DNA of 7,082 nt from Bacillota bacterium (lineage in GTDB: Bacteria > Bacillota > Clostridia > Acetivibrionales > DSM-1351). The position numbers were made by a program, and so were the translations under genes. The stretch lies in assembly GCA_023431385.1 (NCBI GenBank), contig JAEYWA010000203.1, positions 1 through 7,082 on the forward strand, in the 5' to 3' direction. This document shows positions 1-7,000 of this stretch, one piece after another. Numbering within the stretch: position 1 is the stretch's first letter; each line of letters starts with the position of its first letter. The notes below the pieces were generated by a model, which saw nothing but the letters and a program-made list of their open reading frames with translations, ran no database searches and was not told the DNA's origin.

Positions 1-17
1 AAAGGAATTGATGATTT

Positions 18-1754
18 ATGTTAATAAGCAGGCTTTTAGGAGAGAGACTTAAGGAAAAACCCGGTGAGGCAAGTATAACAAGCCATATTTACCTTTTAAG
101 AGGCGGTTATGTACGGCAGGTCGCAAATGGAATATATTCAATGCTTATGCCGGCTAAAAGAACAATTATGAAGATTGAAAATATAATCAGAGAGGAAATG
201 GACAGAATAGACGGACAGGAAGTATTTCTTCCTGTAGTATTACCATCTGAATTGTGGCAGGAATCCGGTAGGTTTGAGAGCGTTGGAAGTGAGCTTATGA
301 GAATGAAGGACAGATCGGGGCGAGATATGCTGCTGGGGATGACCCATGAGGAAGCGGCAGTGCATCTGGCCAGAAGTGAGGCAATGTCTTATGCTAAATA
401 CCCCTTCATGATTTATCAGATTCAGACTAAATTCCGCGACGAGCCCCGATCCAGAGGAGGGCTGATCCGTGTCAGAGAGTTTACCATGAAGGATGCCTAT
501 TCTTTTCATACCTCTCAGGAAGACCTTGAGCTGTATTATGAAAAGGTTTTTGATTCATACCACAGAATATTTGAGAGAGTCGGATTGCCCCAAGTGGTTT
601 CAGTAGCCTCCGATACAGGAATGATGGGAGGAAAGGTTGCTCATGAATATATGCTATTAGCTGAATCGGGGGAGGATTCCATAATTGTTTGTGAAAGCTG
701 TGACTACAAAGCAAATATGGAGGTAGCTACTTCGAAAATTAATAGTGGAAGCGAAAGGAATGTCAGTGATTGTACAAGCAGTGGCGAGATTCAGCAAATA
801 GAGGAAGTACATACACCAGGAATGAAAAGCATAGAGGATGTATGTCAATTCCTTAAGGTGGATGCATCAAAGCTCATAAAAGCAACCGTATTCTCTGTGG
901 AAAATAGCATAAAACCCCTAATAGTATTTATTCGCGGCGATCTGCAGGTCAATGAGGCAAAGCTTAAGAGGGTAATTAAGTCTAACATATTCCCCTATGA
1001 TGAAAGGGAAGATGACAACAGTGGTATATGCTTTGGGTTTATTGGTGCTCAGGAGATAGATGCCAAAAACAATACTATCCTTTTTGATGAGTCTCTTAAG
1101 GGTGAAATTAATATGGTGTCAGGAGCAAACAAAGAGGATTACCATGTCAGGGGTATCAGTGTTGACAGGGATATAAAGCCTGCTGGTTATGTCGAAGTTG
1201 CCAAAGTTAATGCTGGAGATATCTGTACGAATTGCGGAGGTAAGCTTATTATTAAGCGCGGTATAGAAGTAGGTAATATATTCCAGCTAGGTACAAAATA
1301 TACAGAAAGCATGAATATGACCTACACCGACAATGACGGTAAACAAAAGCACCCGATTATGGGCTGTTATGGGATAGGAGTGGGAAGACTTTTAGCCTGT
1401 ATTATTGAAGCAAACCATGATGAGTACGGCCCAATCTGGCCAAAGAATGTAGCACCCTGGCAGATACACATCTGTATCATTAACAAGAAAAATGAGGAGG
1501 TCAGGAAAACAGGCTTTGATCTGTACGATAGGCTGTCAAAGAAGTATGAAGTTATTATGGATGACAGAGATGTCCAGGCCGGAATTCAATTTGCTGATGC
1601 GGACCTTCTGGGGATACCAATGAGACTGATTGTCAGCAGCAGAAACCTTGAACAGGGTGAGATTGAAGTAGTTTCCAGAGATAAAACCATAAAGGAAAAG
1701 ATTAAGCTGGAGGAGCTGGAGAGCTTTTTAGATAAGGAGCTACTAAAAAAATAG
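18..1754 (+). CDS. proS: Prolyl-tRNA synthetase (bacterial type, with editing insertion)
   Basis: Class II aminoacyl-tRNA synthetase that joins proline to tRNA-Pro in the cytoplasm. The 578-residue product is close to the usual length of about 570. The N-terminus (SRLLGERLKEKPGEA) and LPVVLPSELWQESGRFE match the bacterial ProRS core. THEE lies at 109-112, motif 2 at 139-155 (FRDEP then RVREF) and motif 3 at 449-458 (GCYGIGVGRL). The editing (INS) domain, which clears mischarged Ala-tRNA-Pro in this family, spans roughly 230-395. K288 sits where E. coli has its editing lysine K279. The class IIa anticodon-binding domain covers about 470-570. Two Cys pairs, C225/C228 and C403/C406, flank the insertion and may bind zinc (inference). 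The start at 18 has an AAAGGA site 11 nt upstream. A nearer ATG at 11 is in another frame that stops within 14 codons. The gene converges on a decayed RCC1-type gene 22 bp downstream. Confidence 0.97.
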   Translation: MLISRLLGERLKEKPGEASITSHIYLLRGGYVRQVANGIYSMLMPAKRTIMKIENIIREEMDRIDGQEVFLPVVLPSELWQESGRFESVGSELMRMKDRSGRDMLLGMTHEEAAVHLARSEAMSYAKYPFMIYQIQTKFRDEPRSRGGLIRVREFTMKDAYSFHTSQEDLELYYEKVFDSYHRIFERVGLPQVVSVASDTGMMGGKVAHEYMLLAESGEDSIIVCESCDYKANMEVATSKINSGSERNVSDCTSSGEIQQIEEVHTPGMKSIEDVCQFLKVDASKLIKATVFSVENSIKPLIVFIRGDLQVNEAKLKRVIKSNIFPYDEREDDNSGICFGFIGAQEIDAKNNTILFDESLKGEINMVSGANKEDYHVRGISVDRDIKPAGYVEVAKVNAGDICTNCGGKLIIKRGIEVGNIFQLGTKYTESMNMTYTDNDGKQKHPIMGCYGIGVGRLLACIIEANHDEYGPIWPKNVAPWQIHICIINKKNEEVRKTGFDLYDRLSKKYEVIMDDRDVQAGIQFADADLLGIPMRLIVSSRNLEQGEIEVVSRDKTIKEKIKLEELESFLDKELLKK

Positions 1755-1758
1755 TAGC
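1739..1758. terminator. Possible weak stem-loop terminator at the convergent ends of proS and the RCC1 pseudogene
   Basis: GCTACTA (1739-1745) and TAGTAGC (1752-1758) form a 7-bp stem with an all-A hexanucleotide loop that includes the last codon of proS. The stem overlaps the proS stop codon and lies between two converging genes. There is no clean T-run after it on either strand (CCCCTCTAG on plus), so termination would be weak. It could equally be chance. Confidence 0.3.
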
Positions 1759-1776
1759 CCCTCTAGTTCTTTATAA

Positions 1777-2842
1777 CTATTTGAAATTTATAACAGTAGG
1801 CTTTCTGACGAAGGGACTGGTGCCCAAGCCTATTTGGCCATTGTCATTGGATCCCCAGGAATAGACATTACCTGAGCTATCAACTGCAAGAGAATGTCTC
1901 TTCCCTGCTATAACCTGGGTAATTCCCTTTATACCTTCAATCTGAATTGGAGAGTCTCGGTTTATCAATGTTTTGTCTCCGAGCTGTCCATAGTTGTTCG
2001 TACCCCAAGCCCATACTGTTCCGTCTTTTTTTAGAGCCAAGCAATATCCGTCACCACAAGATATTTGCGATATGTTGGATAATGTTTTTACCTTTACAGG
2101 AGTATTGATTTTTTCAATGGTTCCGTTTCCAAGCTGACCGGAGCTGTTTTCTCCCCAGGTCCAAACTGAACCATCACTGCTAAGTGCGGCATAATGCTTC
2201 CCGCCGTTTGATATGGATATTATGTTACTTAGGGAATTGGCTTTTTTAGGCATATGATAATCAATACCGCCACCAAGCATGGAATAATCAAATTCCCAAA
2301 CGGTACCATCCTCAGCAAGGCCTAATTTCCCTGTATAAGACGAGGATATATAGGTAGCTTTTAGGAAACAGTACCGTCCTTTGTCAATGCAAGGGAATGC
2401 TACTGCCTCCGGCTATTGCTACGATATTCTTTAGACCCTTAACCATACTTGGAACCGTGGCATATCTTTCAACATCGCCATTGCCTAATTTCCCTGAGAC
2501 ATTATTCCCAAGTCCATACTGTCTCGTCTTTCTTTAAAGCAATAGCGTGAAACTGGCCACAAGCAATTTCTACAATTCCGGAAAGCTCCTTTATCTTATG
2601 CGGTGTGCTCCGATTTGTGTGCGTATTGTCACCAAGCTGTCCATCGGTATTTTCACCCCATGACCATACTGAGCCATCTTTTGCATGTGCAACAGCATAG
2701 GAATTTCCGGCTGAAATTGATATAAATTCAGGAATAGCTGAAGTGGAATCAGAACTGGAAGCAATATACTGGGATAGACCTGTTAGTATAATAACGAGAG
2801 CGACCAAAAGGACATTCGTTTTAGAGATAACCTGAAATTCAT
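1777..2842 (-). pseudogene. Decayed secreted RCC1-type beta-propeller protein
   Basis: The gene encodes RCC1-family repeats (DGSVWSWGEN..GQLG, then I..I.CG..H..AL), which build a seven-bladed propeller. Seven blade starts can be read when frames are joined: two in 2502-2807, two in the disrupted middle, three in 1777-2280. The start is inferred to be ATG at 2842 with an AGG site 9 nt upstream. It gives MNFRLSLK and, after one frameshift, a hydrophobic stretch (VLLVALVIILTGL) ending near YIASS, which looks like a Sec signal peptide. Lesions: one A missing near 2819-2822; about 2 nt missing near 2505-2509 (TGGGAATAA for TGG-GGA-AAT); 1 nt missing near 2398; and at 2364-2369 a frame change plus loss of most of the second half of blade 3. 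The secreted location and propeller fold are inferred. Its substrate or partner is unknown. Residual open segments may not be expressed as protein. Confidence 0.85.
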
Positions 2843-2912
2843 TAAACTTTACCTACCCTATCAATTGTGTATTGGCTTTAAGCCTACAAATATTCATATT
2901 ATTAGGTATTTA

Positions 2913-2927
2913 TTGTAAATATTACAA
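2913..2927. promoter_or_regulatory. 15-bp dyad TTGTAA-N3-TTACAA, possible operator
   Basis: The arms are perfect 6-bp inverted repeats with a 3-nt centre (ATA). The dyad lies between two divergent genes, about 70 bp upstream of the inferred RCC1-gene start and about 30 bp upstream of the candidate tadA -35 box. On the minus strand one arm overlaps a TTTACA sequence that could serve as a -35 for the RCC1 gene. The shape fits a small dimeric repressor site, but in such AT-rich DNA a dyad of this size can occur by chance. Confidence 0.25.
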
Positions 2928-2956
2928 ATAACGACATTTAACTTGCTATTAAAGTG

Positions 2957-2985
2957 TTGAGTTTTGAACCTTAATATATTAGTAT
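2957..2985 (+). promoter_or_regulatory. Candidate sigma-A promoter of tadA
   Basis: TTGAGT (2957-2962) and TAGTAT (2980-2985) are separated by 17 bp and match the -35 and -10 consensus at 4 of 6 bases each. Transcription would begin near 2992, leaving a leader of about 27 nt that contains the strong AAGGTGAGG ribosome binding site (3000-3008). Position and spacing are good. The element matches are only moderate. Confidence 0.4.
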
Positions 2986-3018
2986 ATGAGTAATAACTTA
3001 AGGTGAGGTTTCAACTTT

Positions 3019-3483
3019 ATGTACACCAGAAATGAACAGATAATGCTAAAGGCCCTAAGACAGGCAGAACTGGCTTTTTCAAAAGGAGAGGCGGCTGTTG
3101 GTGCAGTAATAGTCAAGAATGGAGAAATTATAGCCCGGGGATATAACCGCAAGGAGGCCAAGCTAGATATTACTTCACATGCTGAAATCGAGGCCATTAA
3201 AAAAGCCGCAAAAAAACTTGGAACATGGAGACTTGATGACTGTGACCTGTATGTGACCCTTGAACCCTGTCCCATGTGTGCCGGAGCGATTATTCAATCA
3301 AGAATAAAAACGCTCTATATAGGTGCAATGGATAACCGGGCAGGAGCTGCAGGGTCGGTTGTGGATTTATTCAGAATCCCGCAGTTTAACCATAGGGTTG
3401 ATGTGGTTATGGGTCTTCTCCATGAGCAGTGCTCTGATTTATTGAAGAGGTTTTTTACTGACCTTAGAAAAAAGAATAGCTGA
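3019..3483 (+). CDS. tadA: tRNA-specific adenosine-34 deaminase
   Basis: Zinc-dependent deaminase that converts A34 to inosine in the anticodon of tRNA-Arg(ACG), letting one tRNA read several Arg codons. The 154-residue product is the usual length. The catalytic HAE motif is at 54-56 (H54 binds zinc, E56 is the proton shuttle) and PCPMC at 83-87 supplies the zinc ligands C84 and C87. YVTLEPCPMCAGAII, GAAGSVVDLF and FNHRV are family hallmarks that distinguish TadA from cytidine deaminases. The segment usually read as PVGAV is AVGAV here (residues 26-30), a mild departure. The ATG has AAGGTGAGG 10 nt upstream. Clostridial and bacillar tadA genes are often followed by the signal recognition particle RNA gene and dnaX; here a thioredoxin-like gene follows instead, 78 bp downstream on the same strand. 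Confidence 0.96.
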   Translation: MYTRNEQIMLKALRQAELAFSKGEAAVGAVIVKNGEIIARGYNRKEAKLDITSHAEIEAIKKAAKKLGTWRLDDCDLYVTLEPCPMCAGAIIQSRIKTLYIGAMDNRAGAAGSVVDLFRIPQFNHRVDVVMGLLHEQCSDLLKRFFTDLRKKNS

Positions 3484-3561
3484 TCGATTGTATGGGTATT
3501 TTAAGTATTACTGAAACAAACTAAAATATAAACAATTTATAATATTCAGGGTGGTATTCAA

Positions 3562-3918
3562 ATGGTTAATAGAAGACTAATACAGCGGGAACAGGCAATG
3601 AATGCAATATCAAACGGGGAGTTTGAAAGTGATCTTCTCAATTCCAGTAATAGAGTGGTAGTAATACTCACACAGGATTGGTGCCCTCAATGGCGTGATA
3701 TGAAAGGCTGGATATACAGCCTTGATATTGAAGAGGACATAGATATATATGAGCTGGAATATAATAAAGCTGACTACTTTGATGCTTTTCGAAGCTTTAA
3801 GGAAAATGCACTGGGAAATTATAATGTACCGTATCTCAGATTTTACAAGCATGGAGCTTTGTACAAAGAATCCAACTATATAAGTGAAGGCCAGGTTTTT
3901 GAGATTTTGAAAATGTAG
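3562..3918 (+). CDS. Small thioredoxin-fold protein with a single active-site cysteine
   Basis: A 118-residue protein with no signal peptide or membrane segment, so probably cytoplasmic. The order of elements fits a thioredoxin fold: an N-terminal helix, a strand VVVILTQ (32-38), the active-site turn WCPQW (40-44), a second strand IDIYELEY (60-67), then NVPYLRFYKHG (88-98), where P90 is in the place of the family's cis-proline, and a final helix. The usual CxxC is CPQW: C41 is present but the resolving cysteine is replaced by W44. A normal two-cysteine oxidoreductase cycle is therefore unlikely. A glutathione- or bacillithiol-type mixed disulfide, a monothiol role or a purely binding role remain possible. 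AGGGTGG lies 7 nt before the ATG. It follows tadA by 78 bp with no visible terminator between, so read-through from tadA is possible. The fold call is good; the function is not known. Confidence 0.8.
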   Translation: MVNRRLIQREQAMNAISNGEFESDLLNSSNRVVVILTQDWCPQWRDMKGWIYSLDIEEDIDIYELEYNKADYFDAFRSFKENALGNYNVPYLRFYKHGALYKESNYISEGQVFEILKM

Positions 3919-3943
3919 CTGGAACGTTTGTAGCTGGAGTGTT
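3914..3943 (+). repeat. Two-copy 15-bp tandem repeat over a stop codon
   Basis: TGTAGCTGGAACGTT (3914-3928) is followed directly by TGTAGCTGGAGTGTT (3929-3943), 13 of 15 bases identical. The first copy contains the TAG stop of the thioredoxin-like gene. Because the unit is five codons long, the second copy places another TAG in the same frame. It looks like a slippage or local duplication event; no function is implied. Confidence 0.7.
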
Positions 3944-4006
3944 ATCCAAAGGAGTTAACCACAATTCAAATTTATAATATAAGTACGACAATAGTTTAGA
4001 AATAAA

Positions 4007-4040
4007 AAGCGTTCCGAACCATCTCTGGTTCGGAACGCTT
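4007..4040. terminator. Strong bidirectional intrinsic terminator
   Basis: A perfect 15-bp stem, AAGCGTTCCGAACCA (4007-4021) against TGGTTCGGAACGCTT (4026-4040), closes on a TCTC tetraloop. On the minus strand the stem runs into GCTTTTTATTT, a proper T-tract placed 24 bp after the stop of the giant repeat gene. On the plus strand it is followed by AACTTTTATA, a weaker T-run that can still end transcription from the tadA side. It sits between convergent genes, as expected for a shared terminator. Confidence 0.9.
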
Positions 4041-4064
4041 AACTTTTATATACTATTTTTAATT

Positions 4065-7000
4065 CTACTCTCCGCTGAAATCTACCTTTGTGCGGCTGCT
4101 TTCAAACCTTCCGACTGTGGTTACGGTAACGTAGATACTACCGCTATCCTTACCCAGTTGTCCAACTGTAACTACAGCACTGTTTCCTCCAGAAGTAACC
4201 TGGGCTGTACCAAGAATACTGCCGCCAGCCGGAGCTGAGTATACATTGACGATATCACCCGACTGTAATTCTGAAACAATAATTGTATCAGATGTTCCTG
4301 AGGAGTTATTGATTACTTCGATAAATCCAGAATAAGGTGCGTTTGTGGTTTGTTCAGAAACGTATTCAGCTTCAGTTCTCTTACTTTCGGTTCTACCCTT
4401 GGAGGTAACTGATACATAAACACTTCCCGACTCCTCACCAAGCTGTTTGATAGTGATTCTGGCCTGTCTGCTTCCCTCAGTAACTGTTGCCGAACCGAGC
4501 AGCTCACCTCCAGCTGAAGAATTGTAAACCTTGACTTTATCTCCTGAATTTAATCCGGTTACCAAAACTGTATCGGAAATAGTAACATTGTTGGTTACAT
4601 ATATATTTCCGGGGTAAGGTGCAGTGGTTCTGCCTTCTGCAACATAGCTGACTTCTGTTCTGTGGCTTTCAGTCTTTCCTTTAGTAATAACCGATATGTA
4701 TACTACACCGGCAGAGGAGCCCAAGTCCTCGAGGGATACTGTGGCTTCAGTTTTATTTCTTGGAACAGATGCATATCCAAGAAGGTTTCCTCCACTAGGA
4801 GCATCATATACTTTTACAACGTCGTTAGGTAATAGGTTATATACTATAACAGTATCATCAATATCTACATTATTATTAATATAAATATCTCCAATGTATG
4901 GTGCTGGTGTACTGGTTTCAGCTATATAGCCAACTTCTGTCAAGCTGCTTTCTGCTCTTCCGAAGTTTGTAACTGAAACATATATTTTGCCCTCATTTGC
5001 GGTAAGCTGAGGAACTGACAGTATCAGCCTGTTACCGGCAGTGGTCAGTTTTTGGGAAACAAGGATGTTGCCATTATTTTTTGAATCGTATACTTTCACA
5101 ATATCATTTTGGGTTAAGCCCTCAATAGTTATTATGTCAGGTGTACCGGCATTATTCTCAACTGTGATGTCTGAGGCTCTCGGAGCAACCGATTCGGCCT
5201 CATAATCTATTTTTGTTCTGGAACTCTCGCTCTTCCCATAATTTGTTACTGACACATAGATACTTCCGGCTTCAGTGCTTGCCAAAGAAATATTACCTGT
5301 TGCTGTAAGAGTATTAGCATTTGGATATAGGGTTGCCAACCTTGTACCACCTGTTTCAGCACTGTAGACCTTAACGGTATCATATGCCTGGAGCCCGGTT
5401 ATTATTATGGTGTCGGACATACCGGAGTTATTTATAACCGTAACATTTCCTTTCAGCAGTGGCTGAGAGGACTCCTCTTTTGAGTATGATATTGACGTTC
5501 TAGTACTCTCTGTTTTTCCGGAGGTAGTAACCGAGACATAAACGACACCCTCATTAACTCCCAGTTGGGCAACAGTTATAATTGCATCTGACCCGTCAGA
5601 AGGCATGGTGGCTGAACCAATTGGGTTACCTCCGCGTTCCTCTTTATAAACTTTAACAACAGCGCCAGGCTCTATTCCTATTATGGTTATTGTATCTGCG
5701 TATACCACATTGTTTGATATTTCTACGTTTGAACTGTTGGGCGCTGTGGAAGCAGATTTTGGACCGTAGTGAACCGTGGTTCTATTACTTTCCAGCTTAC
5801 CCGTGCTTGTTACCGATATATAAAGGTCTCCTCCGATATCCTTTAAACGGGATATCTGTAAAGTAATCTCCGAACTGTAGGTCGCAACGGTTCCTTGTGC
5901 AAGAGGAGTTCCGCCTTCTGCTGCATCGTAAACACTAACTACATCATTATCCTTCAAACCGCGAATGGTTATGGTACTGGCAATTCCATAGTTGTTTTCC
6001 ACTGAAATCTTTAAAGCATCCGGAGCCTGGGATTGCTGTTCTCCGGGATATGTAACCGCTGTTCTATTGCCTTCAGCCATATTGATACTGGTTATCGAAA
6101 CATATATTATCCCGTCTGAGACTCCGAGCTGAGGAATAGTAGCTATTGCATAGGTACTTGAGGCAGGCACGGTAGCCGAACCTAAAAGGGTACCTCCTGA
6201 AGTCTGATTATATACTTTGATAATATCACCTGGTGTCAGGCCAGTTACCTTGACGGTATCTTCTATACCTGCATTGTTGATAACCGTTATATTTTTGTCG
6301 GTTAATGTTCCTGAAACAGGTTCCTTGTCGTAGGTTTTACCAACCCTACTACTCTCTGACTTATTTGCACTTGTAACAGATACAAATATCTTTAGTTGAA
6401 TATTGCTAAGCTCTGTGATTGTCACTATAGCTTCTGAACCATAGGTAGCTACAGTTGCAGAACCAATAGGTGTTATGGCAGTCTCAGAGGCGTATACCTT
6501 AACAACATCTCCTGCGGCAAGCCCTGTTACTTTAACAGTATCAGCAGCACCGGAATTATTATTTACACTAATGTCTGCGGCATTAGGTGCTGAGGACTTT
6601 TCTTCACTTCCATATTGAGCTCCCTGTAAATCACCCTCTAGCTTGCCTGGATTCGTAACGGATACATAAACGGTTCCTCCGTTAGTACCCAATTGAGGAA
6701 CAGAAATTGTTGCAGAGACTCCGGCGGCCGGAACCGTTGCTTTACCAAGCAGCGTGCCCTGGGAAGCAGCACTGTAGGCTCTTATAATGTCACCGGGAGC
6801 TAATCCCGATACAAATACAGTATCTGGTGTGCCTATTATATTGTTTGTTACTTCTATCTGATTTTCATTCAATTTCTGAGACTTATTTTCTGCTGCGTAA
6901 GTTACTTCTTTTCGCGCACTTTCAGATTTATCCGGACTTGAAACAGTTACAAATACACTTCCCGCACCTTTACCTAATTGAGGTATCTCTACAATAATAT

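Noticed and set aside
240..848. Three minus-strand open frames inside proS
   Set aside because: They lie wholly antisense to a well-conserved synthetase, resemble no known family and have no convincing start signals.
1777..2842. Programmed frameshifting to express the RCC1 gene
   Set aside because: At least four separate frame breaks, one with sequence loss, and no slippery site with downstream structure at each; decay or sequence error is far simpler.
2979..3275. Minus-strand open frame overlapping tadA
   Set aside because: Antisense shadow of tadA; its composition follows the opposite-strand codons.
3538..3543. Perfect TATAAT as a promoter for the thioredoxin-like gene
   Set aside because: Transcription would start at about 3550, inside the ribosome binding site (3548-3554), and no -35 box lies 16-18 bp upstream.
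3610..3852. Minus-strand open frame inside the thioredoxin-like gene
   Set aside because: Antisense shadow of a gene with a good ribosome binding site and family motifs.
4313..4884. Short open frames within the repeat gene on either strand (4313-4507 minus, 4696-4884 plus)
   Set aside because: Both are out-of-frame readings of the repeat modules, with no independent support.
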